NCBI RefSeq assembly: GCF_001641825.1 | Contig: NZ_LRFH01000003.1 | Span: 186,001 to 250,000 of the forward strand | Length of the DNA stretch: 64,000 nucleotides | Origin: Guyparkeria sp. WRN-7 | GTDB lineage: Bacteria; Pseudomonadota; Gammaproteobacteria; Halothiobacillales; Halothiobacillaceae | Direction of reading: 5' to 3' | In this document: positions 30,196 through 41,038 of the stretch, piece by piece | Numbering within the stretch: the stretch's first letter is position 1 | How the letters are laid out: the number at the start of each line of letters is the position of its first letter | Program-made: the position numbers and the translations under genes | Notes under the pieces: generated by a model | What the model saw: the letters and a program-made list of their open reading frames with translations, nothing else | Told to the model about the DNA's origin: nothing | The model's database searches: none

Positions 30196-31179
30196 ATGGG
30201 CACCGCCCCGCTGACCACGGCCTTCGACCGGGCCGGCGAGGCGCTCGCCGCAGACCACCGGCTAAACCCGCTCACCCGCAAGGCCTATCAGGCCTCGTGG
30301 GCACGGTTTCGCCGTTACCTCGACGAAAGCGACGTGGTCACGACCGAGGCGATCGACGATCGCTGCCTGCGCCGTTTCCTCGCTCAACTCTCCCGCGACG
30401 ACCAGTCGCCCCGTTCCATCGCCCGCCACGTCAGTGCGCTCAAGCGCCTGCTGCGCTTCTGGCAACGGCTCGAGATCCCGTTTGCCGCCGACCCGCTGCT
30501 GCTCAAGGCGCCGCGCGCGCCGCGACGCCTGCCCGATGCCCCGGATATCGAAACGGTGACGCGTCTGCTCGAGGACACCCCGGCCACCCGGGCGGACAGC
30601 CAGGCCTCGCCGGCAACCCGGGAGAAGGACGCGATCCGCGCGGCGCGCGACCACTGCCTGTTCGAGTGGCTATACGGCAGCGGCCTGCGCCTGGCCGAGC
30701 TGGTCGCGCTGGACATCACCGACATCGATCTCGCCGCCGGCCAGGCACGCGTGACCGGCAAGCGCGACAAGACCCGCATCGTGCCGGTGGGACGCGAGGC
30801 CGCCCGGGCCATGCGCGACTGGCTGTCCCACCGTCGGGCATGGGACCGTCACGGGACGCCGGCGGTCTTCATCAGCGACCGCGGCCGGCGTCTGTCCGCC
30901 CGCTCGGTGCAGCTGCGCCTCAACCGCGCCAGCCGCCGGGCCGGCCTGGATGCCCCGCTGCACCCGCACCAGCTCAGGCATGCCTTCGCCACGCACGTGC
31001 TCGAATCCTCGGGCGACCTGCGCGCCGTCCAGGAGATGCTCGGCCACGAGAGCCTGACGACCACGCAGATCTACACCCATCTCGACTTCCAGCACCTGAT
31101 GAGCGTCTACGAACGCGCCCATCCGCGCGCCGCCCGACGTGACGATCACGCCGAGCCGCCCGCCGACGATCAGGGTTGA
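30196..31179 (+). CDS. xerC: Chromosome dimer resolution tyrosine recombinase XerC
   Basis: This 327-residue tyrosine recombinase has the SAM-like N-terminal core-binding domain and the catalytic set Arg165 (GSGLRLAEL), Lys189, His258, Arg261 (HPHQLRHAFATH), His284 (LGHESL) and the nucleophile Tyr293 (QIYTH). With XerD it acts at dif to resolve chromosome dimers. The genomic position after dapF and DUF484 marks it as XerC, not a mobile-element integrase. No clear Shine-Dalgarno sequence is seen, which fits coupling to the DUF484 gene 7 bp upstream. Confidence 0.95.
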   Translation: MGTAPLTTAFDRAGEALAADHRLNPLTRKAYQASWARFRRYLDESDVVTTEAIDDRCLRRFLAQLSRDDQSPRSIARHVSALKRLLRFWQRLEIPFAADPLLLKAPRAPRRLPDAPDIETVTRLLEDTPATRADSQASPATREKDAIRAARDHCLFEWLYGSGLRLAELVALDITDIDLAAGQARVTGKRDKTRIVPVGREAARAMRDWLSHRRAWDRHGTPAVFISDRGRRLSARSVQLRLNRASRRAGLDAPLHPHQLRHAFATHVLESSGDLRAVQEMLGHESLTTTQIYTHLDFQHLMSVYERAHPRAARRDDHAEPPADDQG

Positions 31180-31298
31180 AAACCCGGCCGGTCGCCTACA
31201 CTGTCCTCCTTCCGGGCACCCCGGCCGCCCCCGGCATCGGGCCGGCACGGCGCCCGTGACCGACTCGCCCCACAACCAATCGGACCGACCCATATTCC

Positions 31299-31847
31299 AT
31301 GGCTCATCACGACGAAACCCTCTACGGCACCACCATCCTCTGCCTGCGCAAGAACGGCCAGACCGTCATCGGCGGCGACGGCCAGGTCACGCTCGGCCAC
31401 ACCGTGGTCAAGGGCAACGCGCGCAAGGTACGCACGCTCTACAACGGCCAGGTGCTCGCCGGTTTCGCCGGCGCGACCGCGGACGCCTTCACCCTGTTCG
31501 AGCGCTTCGAGGCCAAGCTGGAGAAGTACAGCGGCAACCTGCTGCGTTCGGCAGTGGAACTGGCCAAGGACTGGCGCACCGACCGCATGATGCGTCGACT
31601 CGAGGCGATGCTGGTGGTTGCCGACCGTGACGCCATGCTCACCATCAGCGGCAACGGCGACGTGATCGAGCCGGAGGATTCGCTGATCGCGATCGGCTCG
31701 GGCGGCGCCTACGCCCAGTCGGCGGCCACGGCCCTGATGCGCCACTCCGAGCTCCCCGCCCGGGAGACGGTGGAAACCGCGCTGCACATCGCCGGCGACA
31801 TCTGCATCTACACCAATCACAAGCTCACCATCGAAGAACTCGACTGA
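31299..31847 (+). CDS. hslV: ATP-dependent protease HslUV peptidase subunit
   Basis: This 182-residue N-terminal-threonine peptidase forms the HslV dodecamer. The nucleophile is Thr11 in [11 protein letters not shown], so a 10-residue leader must be removed (E. coli HslV has only Met). [15 protein letters not shown]-type motifs (here [17 protein letters not shown]) and [14 protein letters not shown] at the end are family typical. The TGA overlaps the hslU ATG by one base. A TTGAAA at the xerC stop may be part of a heat-shock promoter, but no convincing -10 partner is visible. Confidence 0.95.
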   Translation: MAHHDETLYGTTILCLRKNGQTVIGGDGQVTLGHTVVKGNARKVRTLYNGQVLAGFAGATADAFTLFERFEAKLEKYSGNLLRSAVELAKDWRTDRMMRRLEAMLVVADRDAMLTISGNGDVIEPEDSLIAIGSGGAYAQSAATALMRHSELPARETVETALHIAGDICIYTNHKLTIEELD

Positions 31848-33178
31848 TGAACCTGACACCCGCACAGATCGTCTCGGAACTCGACAAGCACATCGTCGGC
31901 CAGCATGCCGCCAAGAAGGCGGTGGCCATCGCGCTCAGAAACCGCTGGCGTCGTCAGCAGGTCGACGAACCGCTCAAGAGCGAGATCACACCGAAGAACA
32001 TCCTGATGATCGGCCCGACCGGCGTGGGCAAGACCGAGATCGCCCGCCGACTGGCCAAGCTCGCCAACGCCCCGTTCCTCAAGATCGAGGCGACCAAGTT
32101 CACCGAGGTGGGTTACGTCGGCCGCGACGTGGAATCGATGATCCGCGATCTCGCCGAGTACGCACTGAAGATGGTGCGCCAGGAGGCCATGGCCGAGGTC
32201 AAGGACCGCGCCCGTGTCGCCGCCGAGGACCGCGTGCTCGATGCCCTGCTTCCCGCCCCGCGCGATCCGTGGCAGAGCGACGACAGCCACGGCCAGGAGG
32301 CCTACCGCAGCACGCGCGAGAAATTCCGCGACAAGATTCGCCGCGGCGAGCTCGACGAGCGCGAGGTGGAAATCGAGTTGCGCCAGGCACCGGCCGGCAT
32401 CGACGTGATGACCCCGCCGGGCATGGAGGAAATGGCCAGCCAGCTGCGCTCGGTATTCCAGAACATGGGCCAGGACAAGACCCAGAGCCGCCGCATGACG
32501 GTGGCCGAGGCCCTGTCCGCCCTGACCGAGGAAGAGGCGGCGAACCTCGTCAATGAGGAGGAGATCCGCACCGAGGCCGCCGAACGCGTCGAGCAGAACG
32601 GCATCGTCTTCATCGACGAGATTGACAAGGTTGCCAAGCGCGCCGAGCACGGCGGCGGCGAGGTCTCCCGCGAGGGCGTCCAGCGCGACATGCTGCCGCT
32701 GATCGAGGGCTCGACCGTCAACACCAAGGTGGGCATGGTGCGCACCGACCACATCCTGTTCATCGCCTCGGGCGCCTTCCACGTCGCCAGCCCCTCGGAC
32801 CTGATCCCGGAGCTGCAGGGTCGCCTGCCGATCCGCGTCGAGCTCGAGGCACTGACCAGCGGCGACTTCGTCCGCATCCTGACCGAACCGGATGCCGCCC
32901 TGACACGCCAGCACATCGCCCTGCTGTCCGCCGACGGCCTGTCGATCGATTTCACCGACGATGCCATCCGCCGGATCGCCGAGATCGCCTACGAGGTGAA
33001 CCACCGCACCGAGAACATCGGCGCGCGGCGCCTGCATACGGTCATGGAGCACCTGCTCGAGGAGCTGAGCTTCGAGGCCGACGGCGATTCCAAGACTCTG
33101 ACACTGGACGCCGACTTCGTCGAGGAGCGCCTGGGCGAGCTGGCGCGCGACGAGGACCTGAGCCGTTACATCCTGTAA
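31847..33178 (+). CDS. hslU: ATP-dependent protease ATPase subunit HslU
   Basis: This 443-residue AAA+ unfoldase is the partner of HslV. It starts [19 protein letters not shown], has Walker [10 protein letters not shown], the pore motif [10 protein letters not shown], an I-domain insertion (about 110-235), Walker [10 protein letters not shown] and the C-terminal EDLSRYIL tail that inserts into HslV to activate it. Start and stop codons overlap with hslV (TGATG). Confidence 0.97.
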   Translation: MNLTPAQIVSELDKHIVGQHAAKKAVAIALRNRWRRQQVDEPLKSEITPKNILMIGPTGVGKTEIARRLAKLANAPFLKIEATKFTEVGYVGRDVESMIRDLAEYALKMVRQEAMAEVKDRARVAAEDRVLDALLPAPRDPWQSDDSHGQEAYRSTREKFRDKIRRGELDEREVEIELRQAPAGIDVMTPPGMEEMASQLRSVFQNMGQDKTQSRRMTVAEALSALTEEEAANLVNEEEIRTEAAERVEQNGIVFIDEIDKVAKRAEHGGGEVSREGVQRDMLPLIEGSTVNTKVGMVRTDHILFIASGAFHVASPSDLIPELQGRLPIRVELEALTSGDFVRILTEPDAALTRQHIALLSADGLSIDFTDDAIRRIAEIAYEVNHRTENIGARRLHTVMEHLLEELSFEADGDSKTLTLDADFVEERLGELARDEDLSRYIL

Positions 33179-33191
33179 GCCGAGGTACGAC

Positions 33192-33620
33192 ATGGCAGCC
33201 AATCACCCCGCCCCGCGGCAGATCCGTCTGGGCAAGGATCGCCGCTCGCTGAGCGTCGTCTTCCCGGACGGAGCCGCCTTCGATCTCGCCGCCGAGTACC
33301 TGCGCGTCTTCAGCCCCTCGGCCGAGGTGCGCGGTCACGGCGGCGGCGAGATGATGCTGGTGCTCGGCAAGGAGAAGGTCAAGCTCACCGACGTGCAACC
33401 CGTCGGCCGTTACGCGGTCAAACTCGTCTTCGATGACGGCCACGATTCCGGCCTGTACGACTGGGGGCTGCTGCGCGAGCTGGGCGAGCAGCGCGAGGCG
33501 AACTGGACGTATTATCTCGAGCGGCTGGCGTCCGCCGGTATCGAACGCGACCCGGACCGCGAGGAACCGGCCGCGCCGTACGATGTATTATCGTCATCGG
33601 ATCCGGCCAAGCCGGAGTGA
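33192..33620 (+). CDS. DUF971 domain protein
   Basis: This 142-residue protein carries the DUF971 domain, the same fold as the N-terminal domain of gamma-butyrobetaine hydroxylase ([17 protein letters not shown] ... [24 protein letters not shown]). The single-domain form is common in proteobacteria, often next to hslVU or ubiE, and its role is unclear. GAGG is 6 nt before the ATG; it lies 13 bp after hslU. Confidence 0.88.
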   Translation: MAANHPAPRQIRLGKDRRSLSVVFPDGAAFDLAAEYLRVFSPSAEVRGHGGGEMMLVLGKEKVKLTDVQPVGRYAVKLVFDDGHDSGLYDWGLLRELGEQREANWTYYLERLASAGIERDPDREEPAAPYDVLSSSDPAKPE

Positions 33621-33654
33621 TTTACGTCCCCGTTTTCCGAGAAGAGAGCCGACC

Positions 33655-34398
33655 ATGACCGAGAAGACGCACTTTGGCTACCGGGAAGTCCCCCGCGAGG
33701 AAAAGTCCCGGCTGGTGGGGTCGGTCTTCGATTCGGTGGCGGGTCGCTACGACCTGATGAACGACGCGATGTCGTTCGGCATCCATCGCTTGTGGAAGCG
33801 AATCGCGCTGGAATACACCGGCCTCAAGCGCGGCGGGCAGGCGCTCGATCTCGCCTCGGGCACCGGCGATCTGGCCGCGCGGATGGCGCGCATCGTCGGC
33901 GATACCGGCCTGGTGGTGCTCTCGGACATCAACGCCAGCATGCTCTCGATCGGCCGCGAGAAGCTCGACGAGCAGGGCATCTTCAACAATGTCGAGTACG
34001 GCCTGGCCAACGCCGAGGCCCTGCCCTTCGAAAGCAACCGCTTCGACTGCGTGACCATCGGCTTCGGCCTGCGCAACGTCACCGACAAGGCGCGTGCGCT
34101 CGCCGAGATGGCCCGCGTGGTCAAGCCCGGCGGCCGGGTGGTCATCCTCGAGTTCTCCAAGCCGACCAGCCCGCTGGTCGAGCGCGTCTACGACGCCTAT
34201 TCGTTCTCCGCGTTGCCGGTGATGGGCAAGCTCTTGGCCAATGATGCCGACAGCTATCGCTACCTGGCCGAGTCGATCCGCATGCACCCGGATCAGGAGA
34301 CGCTCGAGCAGATGATGCTCGACAACGGCTTCGATCACGTCGACGTCCACAATCTCACCTTCGGGGTGGTGGCCATCCACGTGGGCTTAAAGTTTTGA
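33655..34398 (+). CDS. ubiE: Demethylmenaquinone/2-methoxy-6-polyprenyl-1,4-benzoquinol methyltransferase
   Basis: This 247-residue class I SAM methyltransferase makes the C-methylation in ubiquinone (and menaquinone) synthesis. The motifs [35 protein letters not shown] (in pieces), [11 protein letters not shown] (motif I) and FGLRNVTD are diagnostic of UbiE. The start at 33655 follows AGAGAG. Its stop overlaps the start of mltF. A UbiA-family prenyltransferase lies at 54.4 kb. Confidence 0.95.
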   Translation: MTEKTHFGYREVPREEKSRLVGSVFDSVAGRYDLMNDAMSFGIHRLWKRIALEYTGLKRGGQALDLASGTGDLAARMARIVGDTGLVVLSDINASMLSIGREKLDEQGIFNNVEYGLANAEALPFESNRFDCVTIGFGLRNVTDKARALAEMARVVKPGGRVVILEFSKPTSPLVERVYDAYSFSALPVMGKLLANDADSYRYLAESIRMHPDQETLEQMMLDNGFDHVDVHNLTFGVVAIHVGLKF

Positions 34399-35864
34399 CG
34401 ACCCCGTCGGGAAAGCGCGGGATCGGCCGCTGGCTGATCCCGCTCCTCGGCGTGAGCGCATTGTTCGCCGCGCCGCTTGGCTGGTGGATCCAGACCTGGA
34501 CGCCGGGGGAGCCTCCGGCGCGCCTGGCTGCCATCGACGTGGCCGAGAGCTTCAAGCGCACCCCGCAGCTCACCCAGGTGAGCGACCGGGGCGTATTGCG
34601 CGTCGCCACCCTGATCGAGCCCACCCTCTATATCCCGGACAGCTATCGGCCGCAGGGGCTGGAGTACGACCTTACCGGGCGTTTCGCCGAGCGTCTCGGG
34701 GTCGAGGTGGAATACGTGGTCGTGCCCAGCATCGATGCGGCGTACGAAGCGGTGGCGGAGAACCGGGTCGACCTGGCGGCGGCCGGCCTGGCGATCGATC
34801 CGGTACGCCAGGAGCGCTTCGTCTTCAGCCCGCCCTACCTCACCGTTAGCCGCAAGCTCATTCACGCGGCAGACCTGCCCACCCCGGCCGATCTCGCCGA
34901 CATCGCCGGGCTGACGGTCGCGGTACCGGCCGGGTCGGCAAGCCAGGCCTGGCTCGAGCGCATCGGCAAGCAGGCAGACGCCGTGCCGGTCACCATCGAG
35001 GAACGTCAGGACAAGCTCGCCATCCTCGAGGGCATCCGCCGTGGCGACATCGACTACGCCCTGACGCTCTCGCACACCGCCCTGCTCGCCCACAAGCTCA
35101 CGGATGAGGTCGTGGTCGGCCCGATCGTCGGCCCGCCCGTGTCGCTCGCCTGGGCCTTCTCCCGCGAAGCCGACGATTCGCTCCTCAGGGCCGCCCGACG
35201 CTTCTTCGCCGAGGTTCGCAGCGACCAGCGGCTGCGGGCCCTGGTCGACCGGCACTACGCCCAGTTCGAACGGCTCGACGAGTCGCTCTCGCGTCGCTTC
35301 CTGAGGGATCTCGAGACACGTGCCCGACCCTACCTGCGCACCTTCCGACGTGCCGGCGAGCGCTACGAGATCGACTGGCGTCTGCTCGCCTCGGTGGGCT
35401 ACCAGGAATCCAAGTGGCGACCGGATGCGGTTTCCCACCAGGGCGCCTATGGCCTGATGCAGATCGTCCTGCCAACGGCGCGCGACTTGGGACTGAGCAA
35501 CCCGTCCAACCCGACCGCCAACATCATGGCGGGCGCCAAGTACATCGACCAGCTGCGTGACCTGGTGCCGGTCGAAGCGACCGAGCCCGATCGCACCTAT
35601 CTGGCACTGGCCGCCTACAACGTCGGCATCGGCCACCTCAACGATGCCCTCGAACTCACGAAGCGTCAGGGTGCCGATCCCACCCAGTGGGCCCACGTTC
35701 GTGAACGGCTACCGCAACTCTCCGACCCTGCCATCTACCGCGAGATGCGCTACGGCTATGCCCGCGGCAGCGAGACGGTCAACTACGTGGAAAACATTCG
35801 CGCCTTCCATGACCTGATGATCTGGGTGGCGACCCGGGAGGACCTGCTTGCCGCACGGCAGTGA
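34395..35864 (+). CDS. mltF: Membrane-bound lytic transglycosylase F
   Basis: This 489-residue protein is anchored or secreted by an N-terminal hydrophobic segment (about 11-32). A family-3 solute-binding domain ([37 protein letters not shown]) is followed by a SLT domain with the catalytic glutamate in [19 protein letters not shown] and LALAAYNVG. It cleaves peptidoglycan to 1,6-anhydro products. The start is the TTG at 34395, which overlaps the ubiE stop (TTGA); no ATG keeps the membrane segment. A bidirectional terminator follows. Confidence 0.92.
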   Translation: MTTPSGKRGIGRWLIPLLGVSALFAAPLGWWIQTWTPGEPPARLAAIDVAESFKRTPQLTQVSDRGVLRVATLIEPTLYIPDSYRPQGLEYDLTGRFAERLGVEVEYVVVPSIDAAYEAVAENRVDLAAAGLAIDPVRQERFVFSPPYLTVSRKLIHAADLPTPADLADIAGLTVAVPAGSASQAWLERIGKQADAVPVTIEERQDKLAILEGIRRGDIDYALTLSHTALLAHKLTDEVVVGPIVGPPVSLAWAFSREADDSLLRAARRFFAEVRSDQRLRALVDRHYAQFERLDESLSRRFLRDLETRARPYLRTFRRAGERYEIDWRLLASVGYQESKWRPDAVSHQGAYGLMQIVLPTARDLGLSNPSNPTANIMAGAKYIDQLRDLVPVEATEPDRTYLALAAYNVGIGHLNDALELTKRQGADPTQWAHVRERLPQLSDPAIYREMRYGYARGSETVNYVENIRAFHDLMIWVATREDLLAARQ

Positions 35865-35887
35865 CCGGAAACAAGCCCCCGGAACGT

Positions 35888-35927
35888 GAAAAAGGCCCGT
35901 GACCGCTCGGCGGCACGGGCCTTTCTT
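35888..35927. terminator. Bidirectional terminator between mltF (+) and pyrF (-)
   Basis: AAAGGCCCGTG (35891-35901) and CACGGGCCTTT (35914-35924) form an 11-bp stem with a 12-nt loop. T-rich tails are present on both strands (CCTTTCTT and CCTTTTTC). Confidence 0.85.
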
Positions 35928-35962
35928 GATCGGGTCTTTGCTGACCGCTTCCTCAGGCCGGC

Positions 35963-36667
35963 TCAGAGTCCGGCGACGATCGTCTCCAGCGCCTTGCCCG
36001 GCGCCTCGGCTGCGGTGATCGGCCGACCGATCACCAGGCTGGTCGCCCCGGCGCTCAATGCCTCGGCCGGCGTCACCACGCGCCGCTGGTCGTCGCGGGC
36101 ACTGCCGGCCGGGCGGACCCCGGGCGTGACGACGAGACCGTCCTCGCCCGGGAACACCGCCCGCATCGTTGCCGCTTCATGCGCCGAGCAGACCACGCCG
36201 TCCAGACCGGTGTCGGCCGTCAGGCGTGCCAGGAGCTCGACCTGAGCCGCGGCCCCGCCGTCCACACCGATCTCGGCGAGATCGGTGTCCTCCATCGAGG
36301 TCAGCACCGTCACGGCGATCAGCCCCGGTGCATCCGTCGAGGCGGGGATCGCCTCACGGGCGGCCTCGAGCATGCGTCGACCGCCGCTGGCGTGAACGTT
36401 CACCAAGGCGACGTCCAGTTCCGCGGCCGCACGGCAGGCCTGGGCCACTGTGTTGGGGATGTCGTGGAACTTGAGGTCGAGGAAGACCGGGAATCCTCGT
36501 TCGCGGGCCCACTCGACCACTCTGGGACCGAGGGCCGTGAACGCCTCCTTGCCGATTTTGATCCCGCACAGCGAGGGATTCAGTTCGGCAAGCAGGGAGC
36601 GGATGCGCACCTCGTCGGCGGCGTCCAGCGCCACGTAGATACGCGGCTGGGAGCGGTGCCGGGCCAT
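35963..36667 (-). CDS. pyrF: Orotidine 5'-phosphate decarboxylase
   Basis: This 234-residue TIM-barrel enzyme makes UMP. The catalytic Asp-Lys-Asp array is in [13 protein letters not shown], and VTPGVRP and IGRPIT close the phosphate site. The ATG is one base after the ihfB stop, so it is co-transcribed with ihfB, as in Pseudomonas and relatives. Confidence 0.96.
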   Translation of the reverse strand: MARHRSQPRIYVALDAADEVRIRSLLAELNPSLCGIKIGKEAFTALGPRVVEWARERGFPVFLDLKFHDIPNTVAQACRAAAELDVALVNVHASGGRRMLEAAREAIPASTDAPGLIAVTVLTSMEDTDLAEIGVDGGAAAQVELLARLTADTGLDGVVCSAHEAATMRAVFPGEDGLVVTPGVRPAGSARDDQRRVVTPAEALSAGATSLVIGRPITAAEAPGKALETIVAGL

Positions 36668-36668
36668 C

Positions 36669-36965
36669 TCAGTCGCTCAGCTTCACGGCCGCGTTGACCC
36701 GCTCGCGCAATTCCTTGCCCGGCTTGAAGTGCGGCACGTACTTGGCCCCCAGCGAGACGGTCTCGCCGGTCTTGGGGTTGCGCCCCAGACGCGGACGGCG
36801 GTAGTTGAGCGAGAAGCTGCCGAAGCCGCGGATCTCGATCCGCTCGCCGGCGCTCAACGCGTCCATCATCTCGTCGAGCATCAGCCGTACCGAGGTCTCG
36901 ATGTCGCGCACGGGCAGGTACTGCTGGCGATCTGCCAGCCGTTCGATCAGTTCCGACTTGGTCAT
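36669..36965 (-). CDS. ihfB: Integration host factor subunit beta
   Basis: This 98-residue HU/IHF-fold protein bends DNA at specific sites together with Ihf[29 protein letters not shown] and [10 protein letters not shown] are typical of IhfB, which follows rpsA in gammaproteobacteria as it does here. A terminator separates it from rpsA, but some read-through is expected. Confidence 0.95.
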   Translation of the reverse strand: MTKSELIERLADRQQYLPVRDIETSVRLMLDEMMDALSAGERIEIRGFGSFSLNYRRPRLGRNPKTGETVSLGAKYVPHFKPGKELRERVNAAVKLSD

Positions 36966-37048
36966 CGGTCAAAACCCCCAATCGGCGTGTCCCGGCCGGG
37001 ACACGCATCTGAATTCGGTCGGGTGCTCGGACTGACCGAGCCACCCAC

Positions 37049-37078
37049 AAAAAACGCCATCACGTTGGATGGCGTTTT
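37049..37078 (-). terminator. Intrinsic terminator of rpsA
   Basis: On the - strand AAAACGCCATC, loop CAACGT and GATGGCGTTTT are followed by further T (six in total). It lies 21 bp after the rpsA stop. Confidence 0.9.
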
Positions 37079-37098
37079 CCAGGCTCAAACGAACCGGA

Positions 37099-38772
37099 TT
37101 ACTCGGACTTGCCGAGCTGTTCCTTGAGCAGGTCACCCAGAGTCGGCGAGGAGGTGGACGGCTGCTTGCTCAGCTCTTCCATTGCCTCGGCTTCCTCGGC
37201 GTGATCCTTGGCGCGGATCGACAGGCTGATCATGCGGTTCTTGCGATCGATACCCATGAACTTGGCCTCGACTTCCTCGCCTTCCTTCAGGACGGTGCGG
37301 GCGTCGTCGATGCGCTCGCGAGCGATGTCGGAAGCACGGATGTAGCCTTCGATGCCTTCGGCCAGCTCGACTACGCCACCGCGTGCGTCAACCTCACGCA
37401 GCGTGCCCTTGACGATGCTGCCCTTCGGGTTCTCGGCCGCCCAGTTGGACAGCGGATCGTCCTCGAGCTGCTTGAGGCCCAGGGAGATACGCTCGCGCTC
37501 CGGATCGATGGCGATGACGACCGCCTCGAGCTCCTCGCCCTTCTTGAACTGGCGAACGGCTTCTTCGCCCGGCTCGCTCCAGGACAGGTCGGAGAGGTGA
37601 ACCAGACCGTCGATGCCGCCTTCCAGGCCGATGAAGATGCCGAAGTCGGTGATCGACTTGATCTGACCGACGACCTTGTCGCCCTTGGTGTGCGACGCGG
37701 CGAAGGCGTCCCACGGGTTCGGCTGGCACTGCTTCATGCCCAGCGAGATGCGGCGGCGATCCTCGTCGATGTCCAGGATCATCACCTCGACCTCGTCGCC
37801 GACGTTGACCAGCTTGCCCGGGTTGACGTTCTTGTTGGTCCAGTCCATCTCGGAGACGTGTACCAGACCCTCGACGCCATCCTCGATCTCGACGAAGCAG
37901 CCGTAATCGGTGATGTTGGTGACCTTGCCGAACAGACGGGTGGAGGTCGGGTAACGACGGGAGATGTCGTTCCACGGATCCTCGCCCAGCTGCTTGAGGC
38001 CCAGCGAAACGCGGTTGCGCTCGCGGTCGAACTTCAGCACCTTGACGTCGATCTCGTCGCCGATGTTGACCATCTCGGACGGATGCTTGACGCGCTTCCA
38101 CGCCATGTCGGTGATGTGCAGCAGGCCGTCGATGCCGCCGAGGTCCAGGAACGCACCGTAGTCGGTGAGGTTCTTGACGATACCTCGGAGGACCATGCCT
38201 TCCTGCAGCTGCTCGAGCAGCGCTTCGCGCTCGGCGCTGTACTCTTCCTCGACAACCGCGCGGCGGGAAACGACCACGTTGTTGCGGCGCTGGTCGAGCT
38301 TGATGATCTTGAACTCGATGTCCTTGCCTTCGAGATACGTGGTATCCCGGATCGGGCGGACGTCGACCAGCGAGCCCGGCAGGAACGCGCGGACGTCGCC
38401 AAGCTCGACGGTAAAGCCGCCCTTGACCTTGCCGGAAATGCGGCCGGTGACGATCTCGTCTGCCTCGAAAGCCTTCTCCAGCTTCTTCCAGGCGCGGGCA
38501 CGCAGGGCCTTCTCGCGCGACAGGCGGGTCTCGCCGAAGCCGTCTTCGACCGCGTCGAGCGCGACCTCGACCTCGTCACCGATACCGATGTTGACTTCGC
38601 CGTTCTCGTCACGGAACTGGTCGGTCGGGATGATCCCTTCCGATTTCAGGCCGGCATCGACGGTGACGTAGTCGTCGTTGATGTCCACGACCTTGCCGTA
38701 GACGATCGAGCCCGCCTGCATGACGGCATTCTGGAGGCTTTCTTCAAAAAGCTGGGCAAAACTTTCAGACAT
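37099..38772 (-). CDS. rpsA: 30S ribosomal protein S1
   Basis: This 557-residue protein consists of six S1 (OB-fold) repeats: the first two (about 1-170) bind the ribosome and the rest bind mRNA, with recurring motifs such as [20 protein letters not shown] and [21 protein letters not shown]. Length equals E. coli S1. S1 is required to start translation on structured or weak-Shine-Dalgarno mRNAs. It follows cmk with a 162-bp leader region that is rich in hairpins and may hold an own promoter and S1 autoregulation. Confidence 0.97.
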   Translation of the reverse strand: MSESFAQLFEESLQNAVMQAGSIVYGKVVDINDDYVTVDAGLKSEGIIPTDQFRDENGEVNIGIGDEVEVALDAVEDGFGETRLSREKALRARAWKKLEKAFEADEIVTGRISGKVKGGFTVELGDVRAFLPGSLVDVRPIRDTTYLEGKDIEFKIIKLDQRRNNVVVSRRAVVEEEYSAEREALLEQLQEGMVLRGIVKNLTDYGAFLDLGGIDGLLHITDMAWKRVKHPSEMVNIGDEIDVKVLKFDRERNRVSLGLKQLGEDPWNDISRRYPTSTRLFGKVTNITDYGCFVEIEDGVEGLVHVSEMDWTNKNVNPGKLVNVGDEVEVMILDIDEDRRRISLGMKQCQPNPWDAFAASHTKGDKVVGQIKSITDFGIFIGLEGGIDGLVHLSDLSWSEPGEEAVRQFKKGEELEAVVIAIDPERERISLGLKQLEDDPLSNWAAENPKGSIVKGTLREVDARGGVVELAEGIEGYIRASDIARERIDDARTVLKEGEEVEAKFMGIDRKNRMISLSIRAKDHAEEAEAMEELSKQPSTSSPTLGDLLKEQLGKSE

Positions 38773-38796
38773 TAATCCGCATTTCCAAAGGGTTGA

Positions 38797-38825
38797 CGAC
38801 TGGACGTTCCAAAAGCTGTCCGTCG
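38797..38825 (-). other. Candidate leader hairpin of rpsA mRNA
   Basis: CGAC(T)GGAC at 38797-38805 pairs with GTCCGTCG at 38818-38825, an eight-pair stem with one bulged base and a 12-nt loop, 25 nt upstream of the rpsA start. S1 is known in E. coli to repress its own translation through leader hairpins; homology of this one is inference. Confidence 0.35.
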
Positions 38826-38934
38826 TGGTAAAAAAACACTGGCGTATCCGGTCCCTGGGTTTGCCAGACTTACGGGTTGATGACCGGGCGACATTGCCCG
38901 CACAAAAACACGAGTCAACGGCCCCGCCGGGTCG

Positions 38935-39603
38935 CTACGCGTCCTGATCGGCGAGCCGATCCTGGATGTAGCGCCACAGCGTGGCCTCCACCTCGTCGAT
39001 GGAAAGATCGCTGGAATCAACGACTAACGCATCCTCGGCCGGGCGCAGCGGCGCGACCGATCGATTGCGATCCCGCTCATCCCGTTGGCGGATCTCCTCG
39101 ACGAGGGCGGTAAAACTAGCATCGAATCCATTCTCGATCAACTGCTTATAACGCCGATCAGCCCGAACCTCGGCGCTGGCATCGAGAAAGATCTTCGCCG
39201 GCGCGTCCGGGAACACCACCGTGCCCATGTCGCGGCCGTCCGCGACCAGCCCGGGCGCCTTGGCAAAGTCGCGCTGGCGTTGCAGCAGCGCCTCGCGGAC
39301 CTCGGGGCGGGCAGCGATCTGCGAGGCGATCGCGCCGGTGGTCTCGGTGCGCAGTTCGCGACTGACGTTCTCGTCATTGAGAAAGACATTGCCCTCCTCG
39401 TCGAAGCGGCAGGCGAGGTGGCGGGCGATGTCGACGATCTCGGCGGCCTGCGGCGCCAGACCAGCCTGCTGACTGGCCAGCGCGGTCAGTCGATACAGCG
39501 CGCCGGAATCGAGCATGCCGAAGCCCAGGCGCACGGCCAACCGACGCGCGACGGTGCCCTTGCCGGAACCGCTGGGACCATCGATGGTGATGACGGGGAC
39601 CAT
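38935..39603 (-). CDS. cmk: Cytidylate kinase
   Basis: This 222-residue P-loop kinase phosphorylates CMP and dCMP. The P-loop is GPSGSGKGT near the N-terminus, and DGRDMGTVVFPDAPAKIFLDAS is the family signature. AGGAGG is 4 nt before the ATG. It lies between aroA and rpsA, the standard order. Confidence 0.96.
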   Translation of the reverse strand: MVPVITIDGPSGSGKGTVARRLAVRLGFGMLDSGALYRLTALASQQAGLAPQAAEIVDIARHLACRFDEEGNVFLNDENVSRELRTETTGAIASQIAARPEVREALLQRQRDFAKAPGLVADGRDMGTVVFPDAPAKIFLDASAEVRADRRYKQLIENGFDASFTALVEEIRQRDERDRNRSVAPLRPAEDALVVDSSDLSIDEVEATLWRYIQDRLADQDA

Positions 39604-39624
39604 GGAACCTCCTAAAGCGAAAAG

Positions 39625-40980
39625 TCAGTGACGCGACAGCTCGAGGCAGCCGCCCAGGCGGTTGAACAGCTCCGCAAAGCCGGGGAACGAGGTCTCGACG
39701 AACTGGCAGTCGTGGATGGTGATCTCGCCGCGCGCCTTCAACCCAGCGACCGCGAAGGCCATCGCGATGCGGTGGTCGCCCTGGGCGTAGATGGTGGCCG
39801 AACCGAACGGCTGCGGCTCGCCGCGCCCCTCGATGACCATGCCGTCTTCCGTCGGGGTGGCATCGACGCCCAGCTTCTGCAGGCCGTCGGCCATCACGGC
39901 GATGCGGTCGGACTCCTTGACGCGCAGTTCCTCGGCACCGGTGAGCACGGTCCGCCCCTTGGCGCAGGCCGCGGCGACGAAAATCACCGGGAATTCGTCG
40001 ATCGCCAGCGGCACCAGCGCCTCGTCGATCTCGATGCCGTGGAGCTCGGCGCTCTTGACCCTCAGGTCGCCGACCGGCTCGCCGCCGACCTCGCGGCGAT
40101 TCTCGATGCGGATGTCCGCGCCCATTGCCTTGAGGATGTCGATCACCCCGATACGGGTGGGGTTGAGACCGACGTGGGTCAGCACGACCTCGGAGCCCGG
40201 CAGGATGCTCGCTGCGACCAGGAAGAAGGCCGCGGAGGAGATATCCGCCGGGACTTCCAACTCGCGACCGACCAGACGACGCTCGGCCGGGTCGGCCTGC
40301 TCGATGCAGACCTGGCCGCCCTCGCGCACGACGTCCACACCGAGGCCGGAGAGCATGCGCTCGGTATGGTCGCGCGTCGGCGCCGGCTCGGTCACGCAGG
40401 TACGCCCTTCGGCATACAGGCCGGCGAGCAGCACGCAGGACTTCACCTGCGCGCTGGCCATCGGCATCGCGTAGTCGATCGCCTTCAGCGCCTGACCGCC
40501 ATGGATCTTGAGCGGCGAACGGCCTTCCGGGCCCGACTCGATCCGCGCACCCATGACGGTCAGCGGGTCGATCACGCGTTTCATCGGCCGGCGCGACAGC
40601 GAGGCATCGCCCTCGAGCACTGTGTCGAAGGCCTGACCGGCGAGAATGCCGGACATCAAGCGCATCGAGGTGCCGGAGTTGCCCACGTACAGCGGCTTTT
40701 CGGGTGCCTTGAGCCCGTGCAGCCCCACGCCCTCGATGGTCACCCGACCTTCGACGGGATCGCTGATCGACACGCCCATCGCGCGGAAGCAGCGCAGCGT
40801 GTTGAGGCTGTCCTCGCCCTCGAGAAAACCGCTCACCTCGGTGGTGCCCTCGGCAAGCGAACCGAACATGATCGAGCGGTGCGAGATCGACTTGTCGCCC
40901 GGCACACGCGCCTCGCCCTCGAGGGACTGGGCGGCGGTGCTGCGGAACGTCAGGGGAGCGGTGTCATGAGCTGCGGTCAT
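39625..40980 (-). CDS. aroA: 3-phosphoshikimate 1-carboxyvinyltransferase (EPSP synthase)
   Basis: This 451-residue enzyme joins shikimate-3-phosphate and PEP. VPGDKSISHRSIM, the substrate-loop LYVGNSGTSMRLMSGILA, and EELRVKESDRI are diagnostic. The glycine in the N-x-G-T/A-x-x-R stretch (GNSGTSMRLM) is followed by a Ser-Thr arrangement more like class II (bacterial, low glyphosate sensitivity) enzymes; class is not certain by eye. The start at 40980 gives MTAAHD; a frame open to 41142 is rejected since it overlaps tyrA. Co-directional with tyrA, 58 bp away. Confidence 0.94.
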   Translation of the reverse strand: MTAAHDTAPLTFRSTAAQSLEGEARVPGDKSISHRSIMFGSLAEGTTEVSGFLEGEDSLNTLRCFRAMGVSISDPVEGRVTIEGVGLHGLKAPEKPLYVGNSGTSMRLMSGILAGQAFDTVLEGDASLSRRPMKRVIDPLTVMGARIESGPEGRSPLKIHGGQALKAIDYAMPMASAQVKSCVLLAGLYAEGRTCVTEPAPTRDHTERMLSGLGVDVVREGGQVCIEQADPAERRLVGRELEVPADISSAAFFLVAASILPGSEVVLTHVGLNPTRIGVIDILKAMGADIRIENRREVGGEPVGDLRVKSAELHGIEIDEALVPLAIDEFPVIFVAAACAKGRTVLTGAEELRVKESDRIAVMADGLQKLGVDATPTEDGMVIEGRGEPQPFGSATIYAQGDHRIAMAFAVAGLKARGEITIHDCQFVETSFPGFAELFNRLGGCLELSRH

Positions 40981-41038
40981 GGCGCGGTTATCCGGAAGTT
41001 GGGGAAAATGGGTTGCTCGGCGCGGGACGCCCGCGACA

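Noticed and set aside
30196-31179. Tyrosine recombinase as evidence for an integrated element
   Set aside because: Position after dapF and DUF484 and full XerC-like architecture identify the chromosomal XerC.
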